NCBI RefSeq assembly: GCF_003014695.1
Contig: NZ_PYAS01000006.1
Span: 62,001 to 126,000 of the forward strand
Direction of reading: 5' to 3'
From: Dyadobacter jiangsuensis
Lineage (GTDB): Bacteria; Bacteroidota; Bacteroidia; Cytophagales; Spirosomataceae
DNA length: 64,000 nucleotides
In this document: in pieces, positions 8,909 to 18,919 of the stretch
Layout of the letters: each line of letters starts with the position of its first letter
Position numbering within the stretch: the first letter of the stretch is position 1
Notes under the pieces: model-generated
The model's database searches: none
Told to the model about the DNA's origin: nothing
The model's input: the letters and a program-made list of their open reading frames with translations, nothing else
Program-made: the position numbers and the translations under genes

Positions 8909-10599
8909 CGAAAAAGGCTTTTACCATTATTCTGAGCCTGATCCTGTTGTTACCCGTTGCCATTTATTTCACGGTATGGGATTACTATGCCATCAATATT
9001 CCCAAATGGGACGACCATGCGCTGAAAAACTTCATCGCCGAATATGCGCAGGCTGGCGGCTGGAAAGAGAAAATCCTGGCACTTTTCAGGCAGCATAACG
9101 AGCACCGCATTGCGCTGACGCGCCTGTTCGCCTGGATCGACTACGCTATTTTCGGGCACCTCAACTACCGGCATCTGATGACCGCGGGCAACATCCTGCT
9201 CCTGGCAGCGATCCCGCTGTTTTACGACCTGCTCAAAAAGAACAAAAAGCCCCTTTTTGCATTGGTACCCATTCCATTCCTGTGGATGACGCTGGCGTTT
9301 TGGGAGAATATGTACTGGGGCATGTCGGCAGTGCAGAATTTCGGGGTGGTAACACTCGTCCTCTGGACACTGTATCTGGTCATCAATCCCAAAGTATTGC
9401 CATTTACCATCGCCATATTATTAAGCGTGGTAACCGTGCTTACCAGCGGCAATGGGCTGATGGTGCTGCCGCTTGGGGCTGGTTTGCTATTTCTTGCGGG
9501 GAATAGAAAGCGCTTTGCATTGTGGACCATCATCAGCATTGCCGAGATCTTCTGCTATTTTTATTGGTATAAACAACCCGACTACAACCCCGAATCAAAA
9601 GCTTCGCTGCTGCAACTTGTCAAAGGCTACATGGCGTTCCTGGGCTCATTTGCAGAATGTATTCCGGTTCTGAATCACATTAAGGTTTGTATTTTCCTGG
9701 GTGTGATTTTATTCCTCGTCGCTATTTCCATTGGTTCAACGACGCTTTTCAGGATTATCAAGAATAAGCATTCCAACAAGTTCGAACGCACTACCGACCT
9801 GTTCTGCCTGGGGGCAATATTGTTTATTCTCGGTACTGCCGCGATTGTCGTTCACGGCCGCGCGGGTTTCGGATTCGATGTACTTATTGCCAGCAAGGTT
9901 AAGATATACTCGGTGCTCCTGCTGATCATCGCCTACATCTATGTTGTGGTCCCGATCCGCGGCAGTTTCCTATCGCCTTACATTACCGCAATTATCGCTC
10001 TGGCGGTCACATTCAATGTATTCAGCTATCATTACCATCTGGTGGACGCTTACAATTTGAGAAAGCAGATGGTAACCGCACAATTCAACTGGACGTTTAC
10101 CGACAAGTCGCTGAAATATCCGGCAGATACATCGTTTGCGGCTAATATTATGGAGAAAACGCCGGTCATTTACGACAAATGGCTGCCGCTGATTTCCGTT
10201 GCAGACCGTCAGAACTATGCGGGAAGCTCGCGGGGTATGGTCGATTTGTACGACAAAACCACCATTACCAGCGATACTGCATCGATTAAGGTGAGCAACA
10301 CCACATTCACCAGCCAGCGATTGCAGGATAGCGGCGTGTACGTGCTGCTGAGCTCGGATAAATGCTACTACATTTTCCCCGCCCTGCGCACGCGCAACAC
10401 GAGCCGCAAGCAGCTGTTCCTGAAACAATATTACTTCGCCCCGGGCTTCTATGCCGATATCCCGTTCTCCGAAATGGACAAGGGAAGTTATAAAGTGGCG
10501 CTTATCCGCCAGCAGGGCGAGGAAACCGGCATTCTGTTCAAAGAACAGCGTGTGACGGTCAAAGAATCGCATAAAAAAGAAGTGAAAGTTAACTGGTAA
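8905..10599 (+). CDS. Multi-pass membrane protein, possibly GT-C glycosyltransferase
   Basis: 564 residues with an N-terminal helix, about ten further membrane segments up to residue ~375, and a ~180-residue soluble C-terminal domain. The loop after helix 1 has IPKWDDHALKNFIAEYAQ and, later, FRQHNEHRIALTRLF. An acidic pair in this position is typical of GT-C enzymes, but I cannot name the family with certainty. It overlaps the transketolase gene by 4 bases (ATGA) and is followed after 2 bases by an acyltransferase gene, so it belongs to the same operon. Inferred role: a glycan-modifying transferase or a membrane component of glycan assembly. Confidence 0.6.
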   Translation: MTKKAFTIILSLILLLPVAIYFTVWDYYAINIPKWDDHALKNFIAEYAQAGGWKEKILALFRQHNEHRIALTRLFAWIDYAIFGHLNYRHLMTAGNILLLAAIPLFYDLLKKNKKPLFALVPIPFLWMTLAFWENMYWGMSAVQNFGVVTLVLWTLYLVINPKVLPFTIAILLSVVTVLTSGNGLMVLPLGAGLLFLAGNRKRFALWTIISIAEIFCYFYWYKQPDYNPESKASLLQLVKGYMAFLGSFAECIPVLNHIKVCIFLGVILFLVAISIGSTTLFRIIKNKHSNKFERTTDLFCLGAILFILGTAAIVVHGRAGFGFDVLIASKVKIYSVLLLIIAYIYVVVPIRGSFLSPYITAIIALAVTFNVFSYHYHLVDAYNLRKQMVTAQFNWTFTDKSLKYPADTSFAANIMEKTPVIYDKWLPLISVADRQNYAGSSRGMVDLYDKTTITSDTASIKVSNTTFTSQRLQDSGVYVLLSSDKCYYIFPALRTRNTSRKQLFLKQYYFAPGFYADIPFSEMDKGSYKVALIRQQGEETGILFKEQRVTVKESHKKEVKVNW

Positions 10600-10601
10600 C
10601 C

Positions 10602-11738
10602 ATGCGCACCAATTCGGAAGGACACATTATTCAACTTGACGGCGTGCGCTTTATTGCAGTGGGGCTTGTTCTGCTCGATCACCTGATCGTGGAGATCAAT
10701 ATCATTCCGTTTGGCGCTTTGGGGGTAACGATCTTCTTCGTGCTCAGCGGTTTCCTGATCTCCCGTATTTTGCTCAAAAGCAAAGAGAAAACTTACGGAA
10801 CACCGGGAGGTTTCAAAAAATACCTGCGTAAATTCCTGATCCGCAGAACGATCCGGATTTTCCCGGTCTACTACCTGATCATCGCGTTGCTATTTATCTT
10901 CAATGTACCGCCAGTTCGCGACAAATTGCCCTGGCTCGCATTGTACGGAACCAACATTTACATTGCTCTTCATAAAACCTGGCTGGGTTCAGTAGACCAC
11001 TTGTGGTCACTAGCCGTGGAAGAGCAGGTCTATCTTTTCTTCCCTTTCCTTATATTTTTTATCTCAAGGAATAAACTGGTGCCCGTGCTGGGCCTGATGG
11101 GTGTTTTCAGCATTCTCCTGCGCGCTTACATTTTCTATTCGGGCAGAATACCAGGGACCAATTTCGTCACCATGGGCGAATGGACAGTAACCTATGTATC
11201 CACACCCACGTGCTTCGATTCTTTCGCGTTGGGCGGGCTCATGGCCTGGATGCAGCTTTACAAGAATGATTTGTTTGTTAAGTTTTTTAACAAATCGTGG
11301 CCGGTATTGCTTGGTTTCCTGGGTTGGGTGCTGGTTCAATGGTGGGCCAAATCGCTGGCACAGCCGTTCAACTTCCCGTACGTGGTGCTCGACAGAACCA
11401 TGTCGTCCATTTTCGGGTTTATGCTCATAGGACGCGCTGTGATGGGTTTCAAGGGTTGGATGGCCGCGTTCCTGGAAAATCCGGTGTGTATTTATCTTGG
11501 CAAAATCAGCTATGGCCTGTACCTGTACCACAATTTTGTATACAACCATTTTCACAGCGGTCCCATGCACCCGACGGTCAGGCTTTTCCGGAAAATATAT
11601 CAATATATCCCCAGCTTAGAAGGCAATATTGCGTTCGAAGCAACGGTCGTAGTGGCGCTCACTGTCTTAGTGGCGTCGGTTTCCTGGCACTTTTTCGAGA
11701 AACCGATTAACGCCTTGAAAGACAAGTACGCTTACTAA
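10602..11738 (+). CDS. Acyltransferase family 3 (OafA/NodX-type) membrane protein
   Basis: 378 residues with about ten hydrophobic segments. It starts with the family signature: LDGVRFIAVGLVLLDHLIVE (catalytic-type His near residue 27), then FFVLSGFLISRILL and, near residue 140, DHLWSLAVEEQVYLFFPF. Family members O-acetylate or otherwise O-acylate sugars of lipopolysaccharide, capsules or peptidoglycan precursors at the inner membrane. It lies 2 bases after the preceding membrane-protein gene. No SGNH extension is fused to it, but a separate SGNH protein is encoded at 15249-16280; the two could act together as in two-component O-acetylation systems (inference). Confidence 0.88.
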   Translation: MRTNSEGHIIQLDGVRFIAVGLVLLDHLIVEINIIPFGALGVTIFFVLSGFLISRILLKSKEKTYGTPGGFKKYLRKFLIRRTIRIFPVYYLIIALLFIFNVPPVRDKLPWLALYGTNIYIALHKTWLGSVDHLWSLAVEEQVYLFFPFLIFFISRNKLVPVLGLMGVFSILLRAYIFYSGRIPGTNFVTMGEWTVTYVSTPTCFDSFALGGLMAWMQLYKNDLFVKFFNKSWPVLLGFLGWVLVQWWAKSLAQPFNFPYVVLDRTMSSIFGFMLIGRAVMGFKGWMAAFLENPVCIYLGKISYGLYLYHNFVYNHFHSGPMHPTVRLFRKIYQYIPSLEGNIAFEATVVVALTVLVASVSWHFFEKPINALKDKYAY

Positions 11739-11810
11739 ATAATGAAACCCCATAGCCCGGTTACAGGCTTTATTTATTAATTTCGCGCAACATACCAAAT
11801 ACGCTTTTGC

Positions 11811-12554
11811 ATGTCATATCTTCTGAGTATAGTAATGCCCGCATACAATGAGCAGGATTGTATCGAAAAAGTAGTTTATAATTGGACCTCCTTCCTCAAA
11901 ACTAAATTCCCCAACGATAACACTACCCTGATCGTCATCAACGACGGTTCGAAAGACAATACGAAGGTATTACTGGATGAGTTGGACAAAAAGATCGACA
12001 ATCTGACGGTTGTCCATCAGAAAAACGGCGGGCATGGCAATGCGGTCGTGAACGGTTACCGCAAGGCGTTGGAAGTAGGTTCGGAATATGTGTTCCAGAC
12101 CGACAGCGACGACCAGTTCGTTTCCGAAGATTTTGACAAACTCTGGGACAAACGCTCCCAATCCCAATTCGTACTCGGCTACCGCCAGGTTCGGCATGAC
12201 GCCGGCGTACGCCTCTTTATCACGAAATTCCTCCGCGGCACGATCTCTACTGTTTATGGTACATTCATCATGGACAGCAATATCCCGTTCCGTCTGATTA
12301 AAGGAACATTCCTGCAAAAACTGATGAACCAGCTGCCCGACCCGGAACCGTTCGCTCCGAACATCTTCCTGGCTGTGATGGCTAAAAAATCAGGGCAGCA
12401 GCTGTTCGATATCCCTATCACCCATAAAGACCGGGAAACCGGCACCGTTTCAATTGTGAAATGGAACCTGTGGAAAGTTTGCATCCGAAGCTTTAAAGAA
12501 CTCTTGCGGTTTCGCCTCGAACTGAATGATAAAGTGAAAGCGATCCGCGCTTAA
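11811..12554 (+). CDS. Family 2 glycosyltransferase (DPM1-like)
   Basis: 247 residues. It has the GT-A start MSYLLSIVMPAYNEQDCIEK, the nucleotide-binding INDGSKDNT stretch at ~45-53, a HGNAVVNGYRKAL motif near 70 and the metal-binding QTDSDDQF (DSD) near 95. No membrane segment follows, unlike the fused GT2 at 5915-7909, so it is either a soluble enzyme working at the membrane surface or a dolichol-phosphate-mannose-synthase-like protein without anchor. It lies 72 bases after the acyltransferase gene. The glycan product and donor are unknown. Confidence 0.85.
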   Translation: MSYLLSIVMPAYNEQDCIEKVVYNWTSFLKTKFPNDNTTLIVINDGSKDNTKVLLDELDKKIDNLTVVHQKNGGHGNAVVNGYRKALEVGSEYVFQTDSDDQFVSEDFDKLWDKRSQSQFVLGYRQVRHDAGVRLFITKFLRGTISTVYGTFIMDSNIPFRLIKGTFLQKLMNQLPDPEPFAPNIFLAVMAKKSGQQLFDIPITHKDRETGTVSIVKWNLWKVCIRSFKELLRFRLELNDKVKAIRA

Positions 12555-12565
12555 AAAACAGGCTT

Positions 12566-15244
12566 GTGTCGAAAAAAAAACTGATTGCTATCCTGCTGAT
12601 CGTGCTTACCGCATCAGCAGGATATTTCCTGTTCAAATGGTCGAGGGGTTCGTCGGCAGCCTGGCAATTCATCCCCTCCAATGCCGTGGTGGTAATCACC
12701 AGCGAGCATTTGCAAGATTCGGCTTACACGGCCACAGAAGCTGCACTTGATCTCAAACGGCTTCCTCTCCTCGACATCGCCAGCGACAACCTGACTTTGC
12801 TCAACCTGCTGACGAAAGATGCCAAAAAACTCAAAACATTCCTGAAAGGCAAAGCCCTCTCCTACTCGTACCACCCGCGTACCAGCACGGAATGGGGGGT
12901 GATCATGTACATTCCCGTCACCGAGGAAGAAACCAAATGGCTAGCCAGCCCGCAGCACGCCAACATCCGGCTTCTGCACCACAATTTCCAGGACCACCGC
13001 ATTACCGACGCCATCGACGCCAACTCCCGGCCGTTGTTTTCCTACCTGGTGAAAGATCATTACCTGATCGTCAGCTATTATGGCGATCTGATCGAAGACG
13101 CCGTGCGTGCTTCGTCGCTCAATATCAGTTCGTTCCGGTTGCGTTCGCGCTTTTCAAATATCAACGACTCGGATTACGGCACGAGCATTTACCTCCGCAC
13201 CGACGCCTGGAAATCGGTGATGTCGATGGAAAACGTGGCTACACTCGCCGAATTTGGAAAAAGCTTCCCGGCTTACCAGGATTTTCACATTGAAAAAGCG
13301 GAAAAGAAGGGAAATCTGGTGGTGAAATCAGATGGTGCCGACGCGCCGGATTATTACCTGGCCGAAATCCTGAAAAACAATCCCGGCACGCCGTTTATCG
13401 GGCACAAGCATGTGTCTCAGCAGACTTCGTTTCTTTACCGCGCAGCGGCGTCCGACAAAGCGGCATTCAAGGAGGCATTTTTGAAATGGCATAAAAAATA
13501 CAAATCGCCTGCCTGGGATAAGCTCAACTATTACATTGCCGGCGAAAGCAATGTGCTGGTGGACAACATCGGTTCGGAGTTTGTGTTATGCCAATTGGAA
13601 GAAAACAACAGCATTACCGACGGCAAAATCCTACTGGCGGAGTTCTCCAACTATGACAAAGTAAGGCCCGTACTGCAAAAGCTCGCGCAGCTGGCCAACC
13701 AGGAAAGCAACGTTTCGAACGACCAATACCAGGGGTACGATATTTACTCGGTACCGGTGCCCGAACTCCCGGCAGGCCTTTACGGACCGATGTTCACCGG
13801 CTTCCCGCGCAGCTACATTACATACATTGCTCCCTACCTGGTAATAAGTAACAACTCACAGGTTTTGCAGAACTACATTGTTGATTACGAAAACCAGATC
13901 ACCTGGCAGCAATCCCCGGAATACGACAGCGTGTTGACCAATGTGAACAACGAAGCGCAGCTTTCGATGATCGTGAACCTGCGGAAAGCGCAGTCGGGCG
14001 AGGAGACGCAGGTGAGCAAAAAGTACAGCGACCTCACGGCCAAAATGGAGTCCATCACGCTGCAATGCCGTTTCGAAGGCAGCGAAGCATTTCCCGTGCT
14101 TACGTTCCATCCCAAAAAAAGGCAAACCGCCAGCAAGGTACTCAACCGTACATTCCTGAATATTGATATTGAATGGCCGGACATTTACGATTCGGAATTG
14201 GCCGCATTGCAAAACCCGATCGACGGAAGCTCGGAAATATTGCTGACCGACAAGGAACACAATCTGCTCCGAACCAATAATCTGCGGGAGGGTAAAACCG
14301 AAACCATCGCCAAACTGAACGGCGCGATTGGTGCGGCGGCTTACAAGGTCGACTTCCTGAACATTGGCCGCCAGCAGCGCATTTTCGCCACGGGGCGCAC
14401 GGTATACGCATTGGATGAAGACGACTCCTCCAATGTTTCGACTTTCCAGGCACATTTGCCGACCTCCGACCTCATCTCGGCATTGTACCTCATCGATGGC
14501 GGCGAGGACGGCAGTAACCGGTTTATCGTCAAGAGCTCGGCGGAAGAACTATTCGTTTGGGAAAGTGTGACCCGTCCGCTCAAACGGCTAAACCATTCTA
14601 TCCGTTTTGAAAAGATCGTCGGGCCGGTAGTAGCGCTGAATCAGATCGGTAACCGTGGCTTCATTGTCACGCAGCAGAACGGAAAGATCTATTTGCTGAA
14701 AGAAAATGGTACGGTGCGCCTTGGCTTCCCCGTCGACATTCTGACACGAACCGAAAGCCCTTTCACCTGGGCGCAAAACCCGCAAACAGGCCAACCTGAG
14801 CTCGCAGGCGTGAGCGTATCCGGTGAGCTGATCCGCATTAGCCTGGATGGCAAAATCACGTCTCGCCGACAGCTCCTGCGGCCGGAACCGGGTTCGCGTT
14901 TCCGGATCCTTTTCGACCGCAATTCCCTCGATTGGATATTGGTGCGATCGGTTAACTCGAAAACCGCTATTATTACCAAAGACGGCCGCGAGCTGTTCGA
15001 GATCAAGGATATTTTGCCAAATTCGGTGATCCAGTACCACTTCTTCGGGGTCGATAACCGGTTTATCACGATCAAATCAGGGAGTTATTCCACTGTTTTT
15101 GATATGAATGGAAGGCGCCTGGGAGACAAAGCGATCCCGTCGGAAATGCCGGTGCAGCTTACGTATCAGCCGGGCTATTACAAATTATTGATATTCAGCC
15201 GGTCGGAAAAGAAAATACAGGTCTGGTCGATCAAGTTGAGATAA
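12566..15244 (+). CDS. Large membrane-anchored hypothetical protein, propeller-like C-terminus
   Basis: 892 residues from a GTG start (12566), 11 bases after the previous stop. The N-terminus (KKLIAILLIVLTASAGYFLF) is a signal anchor; the rest is predicted periplasmic. Residues ~30-540 resemble DUF3352-type proteins of Bacteroidota (IPSNAVVVITSEHLQDSAYT, IGHKHVSQQTSFLYRAA). Residues ~560-890 contain repeated short beta segments (RQQRIFATGRTVYALDEDDS, FIVTQQNGKIYLLKENGTV, GVSVSGELIRISLDGKI) that read like a beta-propeller. I do not recognise a catalytic site. Its position between a GT2 and an SGNH gene suggests a structural or sensing role in glycan assembly or export; that is inference only. 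Confidence 0.6.
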   Translation: MSKKKLIAILLIVLTASAGYFLFKWSRGSSAAWQFIPSNAVVVITSEHLQDSAYTATEAALDLKRLPLLDIASDNLTLLNLLTKDAKKLKTFLKGKALSYSYHPRTSTEWGVIMYIPVTEEETKWLASPQHANIRLLHHNFQDHRITDAIDANSRPLFSYLVKDHYLIVSYYGDLIEDAVRASSLNISSFRLRSRFSNINDSDYGTSIYLRTDAWKSVMSMENVATLAEFGKSFPAYQDFHIEKAEKKGNLVVKSDGADAPDYYLAEILKNNPGTPFIGHKHVSQQTSFLYRAAASDKAAFKEAFLKWHKKYKSPAWDKLNYYIAGESNVLVDNIGSEFVLCQLEENNSITDGKILLAEFSNYDKVRPVLQKLAQLANQESNVSNDQYQGYDIYSVPVPELPAGLYGPMFTGFPRSYITYIAPYLVISNNSQVLQNYIVDYENQITWQQSPEYDSVLTNVNNEAQLSMIVNLRKAQSGEETQVSKKYSDLTAKMESITLQCRFEGSEAFPVLTFHPKKRQTASKVLNRTFLNIDIEWPDIYDSELAALQNPIDGSSEILLTDKEHNLLRTNNLREGKTETIAKLNGAIGAAAYKVDFLNIGRQQRIFATGRTVYALDEDDSSNVSTFQAHLPTSDLISALYLIDGGEDGSNRFIVKSSAEELFVWESVTRPLKRLNHSIRFEKIVGPVVALNQIGNRGFIVTQQNGKIYLLKENGTVRLGFPVDILTRTESPFTWAQNPQTGQPELAGVSVSGELIRISLDGKITSRRQLLRPEPGSRFRILFDRNSLDWILVRSVNSKTAIITKDGRELFEIKDILPNSVIQYHFFGVDNRFITIKSGSYSTVFDMNGRRLGDKAIPSEMPVQLTYQPGYYKLLIFSRSEKKIQVWSIKLR

Positions 15245-15248
15245 TGCT

Positions 15249-16280
15249 ATGAAAATTTTAAGATATATCGCGCTGGCTATCGGCTGCCTCATCTGGATCG
15301 TGGGTCTGAGCCCGACCATTTTACCCTGGCTGTGGAAAGAACAGGTTGTGGAAGACGGCTACCAGTATGGCGATTTATACAAGCTCTCTACCCTATCAGC
15401 ATTCCGTGATCCGCGTCATCAATGCGCCGGCTATGTACCGCCGGCTCGGCCGCAATCGGCTAAGAAAGTGCATTTGTACATTATCGGCGATAGTTTTACG
15501 GAGAAAGGAAGAGTTGGACAGAACGATTTTCCGGTGGATGAATACACCTGGGTAAAATGGTCTGATTTCCTGCATATCAAACTGGACACAACTCAGCATA
15601 ATATCTTGCTGATGGAAAGCGTAGAGCGGCATTTCCGCCAGAAATTCGCTTCATCGGCCCTTCATGTACTCGTTCCCGACTCGGCGACATTTATTCAAAA
15701 CGGTGCTTCCACCAAGCTCATGCACCAGCTCGACGAGGCTTTCAAAGGCTCACATACCGCCGACAGGCTCGACGGTTTCCTTTTCCAGAACGACTTCACA
15801 TTGCGTATTAAAGAATGGAAATCGGATTTCAACCAACGCTTTTTCGACAGGACCGCTTCCGGCGTGACCCTTGTCAATAATGATCGCGACATTGTGTATT
15901 ATATGGATACCGATACTCCGGAAGTCACGTCGTCGTTCACACCTGTGCGCGAGACAGAGCTGGATTCCATGATCACAAACCTGCATGCAAGCCGCGATTT
16001 TGCGGATTCACTGGGTTTCGACAATGTGATTCTCTCCATTATCCCCAACAAAACCTCGGTGCTCAGCCCCGATTACGGCGTTTACAATAACCTTATCGAA
16101 CGGGTGTACAATCACCCCAAACTCGACATTCCATATATCGACGTCCTTGGAGATTTTCGTCGTATGGGCCGTTCTTCGTATATGAAAGGCGATTCGCATT
16201 GGACTTGCGAGGGGCAAACGATCTGGCTGAACAAGATCAATACGTTGCTCAACCAGCTCGTTGCCGGGCCGGCTTCCTAG
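15249..16280 (+). CDS. AlgX/AlgJ-like SGNH hydrolase-fold protein
   Basis: 343 residues with an N-terminal hydrophobic segment (LRYIALAIGCLIWIVGLSPT). The SGNH block I motif is LYIIGDSFTEKG (GDSF, ~75-85) and the C-terminal block reads YMKGDSHWTCEGQTIWLNKI, matching the D-x-x-H dyad of AlgX/AlgJ-type O-acetyltransferases (DSHWT). In alginate and related systems these proteins transfer or remove acetyl groups on polysaccharide in the periplasm. It follows the large anchored protein after 4 bases and closes the glycan operon. Its stop codon overlaps the stop of the convergent antiporter gene in the palindrome CTAG at 16277-16280. The substrate is not known. Confidence 0.7.
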   Translation: MKILRYIALAIGCLIWIVGLSPTILPWLWKEQVVEDGYQYGDLYKLSTLSAFRDPRHQCAGYVPPARPQSAKKVHLYIIGDSFTEKGRVGQNDFPVDEYTWVKWSDFLHIKLDTTQHNILLMESVERHFRQKFASSALHVLVPDSATFIQNGASTKLMHQLDEAFKGSHTADRLDGFLFQNDFTLRIKEWKSDFNQRFFDRTASGVTLVNNDRDIVYYMDTDTPEVTSSFTPVRETELDSMITNLHASRDFADSLGFDNVILSIIPNKTSVLSPDYGVYNNLIERVYNHPKLDIPYIDVLGDFRRMGRSSYMKGDSHWTCEGQTIWLNKINTLLNQLVAGPAS

Positions 16281-17533
16281 GCAGCCGCTTCCGCATCGTC
16301 GGGCAGGCGGTCGGTTAGTTTGCCTACCGTGAGCCCCTGCACGATGATCGAGAACAGCACCACGAAATAGGTAATTGCCAACAGTAGGTCTTTATGGAGA
16401 TCCTGGTCAATGGACAATGCCAATGCAATGGAAACACCTCCGCGCAAACCTCCCCATACCAATATGGTAATCGATTTCTTCCCGAAGCGCGTCTTAAAAG
16501 GAATCAGCTTAACCGGAATGTAAATGGAAATGAAACGCGCCGAAAGCACCACCGCGATCGCCACCAGTCCCGCCCAGCCATATTGTTTCATATCCGGGAT
16601 CAGGAGCAATTCGAAACCGATGATCAGGAACAAGATCGCGTTCAGGATTTCATCAATGAGCTCCCAGAATTTATCGATGTAGTCGCGTTCGGTATCCGAA
16701 ACGGCACCGGGGTTTTTGCCATAATTTCCTACTACCAGACCAGCCGCCACCATCGCCAGCGGGCCTGACATGTGCAATGCCTGCGCAGCCAGGTGCCCGC
16801 CCATCACGATCGCAAGCGTAATGAGCACGTGTACATTGTAGCCATCCACCCGGTACATCATTTTGGAACCCAAAAAACCGAGCAGCAAGCCCAGCAAAAT
16901 ACCGCCGATTGCCTCCTTCACAAAAAGGCCTGCAATACCTGCAAACGACGTATTTACTTCCTCGCCCCGCGCCAGCGCAAGCATCAGAATGAAAACTACG
17001 ACCGCCATACCGTCATTGAAAAGCGACTCGCCGGCGATCTTCGTTTCAAGTGATTTGGGAACACCCGCCTGTTTGAGAATCCCGAGCACCGCAATAGGGT
17101 CCGTAGGGGAAATCAACGCGCCGAAAACGAGGCATTGGATGAGCGGAATGCTTATTCCGATCAACGGCAGGATATAGTAAATCAGAAAACCGATCACGAA
17201 TGTGGAAATCACCACGCTGACGGTGGAAAAAATAATGACCGGCAAACGCTGCTCCCGAAGATCTTCCAAATGCAAATGGATGGCCCCGGCAAAAAGCAGA
17301 AAGTTGAGCATCGCCCCCATGAGTATTTCAGTCAGATCGACACTCGCGATAAGCGTTGAAATGCGGATAAATGTGCGTGGAAATATGCTATCGGTAGCGA
17401 TGAGCCCCAATGAGACCATCAATGCGATCACCATGACGCCAATGGACGGAGGCAATTTCAGAAACCGGGAATTGAGGTAGGAAAATATCGCAGAGAGGAC
17501 GATTAATGCGGAAAAAGAGTAATACAGCTCCAT
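16277..17533 (-). CDS. Na+/H+ antiporter, CPA1 (NhaP) family
   Basis: Start chosen at the ATG giving MELYYSFSALIVLSAIFSYL (17533); a 16-codon longer frame exists to 17581, but that extension is not family-like. About 418 residues with 12 membrane segments. Family motifs are ISPTDPIAVLG (paired transmembrane acidic region) and AGESLFNDGMAVVVFILMLA (the N-D pair for ion binding). CPA1 exporters move Na+ or K+ out in exchange for protons at the inner membrane, for pH and salt homeostasis. It converges with the SGNH gene and overlaps its stop codon by 4 bases, with no terminator between them. Confidence 0.9.
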   Translation of the reverse strand: MELYYSFSALIVLSAIFSYLNSRFLKLPPSIGVMVIALMVSLGLIATDSIFPRTFIRISTLIASVDLTEILMGAMLNFLLFAGAIHLHLEDLREQRLPVIIFSTVSVVISTFVIGFLIYYILPLIGISIPLIQCLVFGALISPTDPIAVLGILKQAGVPKSLETKIAGESLFNDGMAVVVFILMLALARGEEVNTSFAGIAGLFVKEAIGGILLGLLLGFLGSKMMYRVDGYNVHVLITLAIVMGGHLAAQALHMSGPLAMVAAGLVVGNYGKNPGAVSDTERDYIDKFWELIDEILNAILFLIIGFELLLIPDMKQYGWAGLVAIAVVLSARFISIYIPVKLIPFKTRFGKKSITILVWGGLRGGVSIALALSIDQDLHKDLLLAITYFVVLFSIIVQGLTVGKLTDRLPDDAEAAA

Positions 17534-17752
17534 GAAAATATTTTTTAGACTAACCAAAAATAACGAATCTCCGGCCCGCATTCAAGGCGAAACGGGCGGC
17601 GCCGGTAAACTCTAATAGTATTCTAATTTGAAAGGAGTGACTAAAAACATGCCTGAAAAGCGATTTAGAAGCATGAAAATCGGGTTACATCGATTGTTTT
17701 CCTACATTAGCGACTCAAAGTTTGCCTCGTTATTCAACGCTTCCTATCGACC

Positions 17753-18904
17753 ATGCAAAAGACCCTGGCAAGTTTCAAACCGTGCCTGATCAGGCATTTC
17801 TTCCCTGTTGTTGTTCTGATATCCGCTGTATCTACCTTCCAGCCTGGGTTTTCACAAGTTGCGAAACTGAAACCCGGTTTCGATAAAGCCGAATACCAGG
17901 AACTTGTTTATGCGCACGCGCTGCTGTACGACACCACGATGAGCAACCGTCAGAAGTTCAAAATCCCGCGACCTACGCAGTACGATTCCGTTTACATGTC
18001 GCCGGTAATGGGCCTCGACAATCGGTGGGGCCTATGGAAAAGCAAATCTTCGCCAGTGGGGGTGATCAACCTCCGCGGCACGACGTTGAATGCCGTGGGT
18101 TGGCTGGAAAATTTCTACGCTGCGATGGTACCGGCCCGCGGGGAATTGCAAATTTCCAAAGACTATACATTTAAATACCATCTGGCCGATACCCCCAAAG
18201 CAGCCGTGCATATCGGATGGCTGGTAGGTGCAGCTTATCTCGCCCGGGATATCGTTCCCCGAATCGATTCATTGTACAAAACCGGCGTCACGGACTTCCT
18301 CATCATGGGGCACAGCCAGGGCGGGGCGCTCAGTTACCTGATGACGGCGCATTTGTATTCGCTCCAAAAGCAGGGAACCTTGCCGAAAGATATTCGTTTC
18401 AAAACCTACGCCAGCGCGGCGCCGAAAGTGGGTAATACCTACTTCGCCTACGAGTACGAGCACCTGGTCGACGGCGGCTGGGGCTATAATGTGGTCAACT
18501 CGGCAGACTGGGTGCCAGAAGTCCCATTCTCTGTGCAGATCCTCAGCGATTTCAACAATACCAATCCTTTCAAGAATATCGACGGCATTATCAAGAAGCA
18601 AAAACTCATTGCGCGCATCGGCATGCGGCACGCTTACAAGGGGATGAAAAAGCCCAGCGAAAAGGCACAGCGCAACTACGAGAAATACCTGGGGAAGTTT
18701 GCAGGGAAGATTGTATCTAAAAACTTGCCGGAATACCAGTCGCCGGCCTTTTACAAAAGCAGCAACTACGTACGCACCGGCCCGACGATCGTACTCCTCG
18801 CCGATAATACGTACTATAAGCAGTTTGAAGATTCGGATCAAAACGTTTTTATCCACCACGGCCTACACCCCTACCTTCACCTGCTCGAACAGTACAAACA
18901 CTGA
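17753..18904 (+). CDS. Secreted lipase (class 3)-like alpha/beta hydrolase
   Basis: 383 residues with a hydrophobic N-terminal export signal (PVVVLISAVSTFQPGFSQ). The nucleophile elbow is LIMGHSQGGALSYLMTA near residue 185 (GxSxG), preceded by VHIGWLVGAAYLARDIV, as in class 3 lipases, and followed by a YASAAPKVGN stretch also typical of that family. Candidate acid and His residues lie downstream, the His possibly in the C-terminal HGLHPYLH segment. Likely a periplasmic or outer-membrane esterase; its substrate is unknown. The M14 peptidase gene starts 15 bases downstream, so the two probably share a transcript. Confidence 0.75.
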   Translation: MQKTLASFKPCLIRHFFPVVVLISAVSTFQPGFSQVAKLKPGFDKAEYQELVYAHALLYDTTMSNRQKFKIPRPTQYDSVYMSPVMGLDNRWGLWKSKSSPVGVINLRGTTLNAVGWLENFYAAMVPARGELQISKDYTFKYHLADTPKAAVHIGWLVGAAYLARDIVPRIDSLYKTGVTDFLIMGHSQGGALSYLMTAHLYSLQKQGTLPKDIRFKTYASAAPKVGNTYFAYEYEHLVDGGWGYNVVNSADWVPEVPFSVQILSDFNNTNPFKNIDGIIKKQKLIARIGMRHAYKGMKKPSEKAQRNYEKYLGKFAGKIVSKNLPEYQSPAFYKSSNYVRTGPTIVLLADNTYYKQFEDSDQNVFIHHGLHPYLHLLEQYKH

Positions 18905-18919
18905 TATTTCACTCCATTC

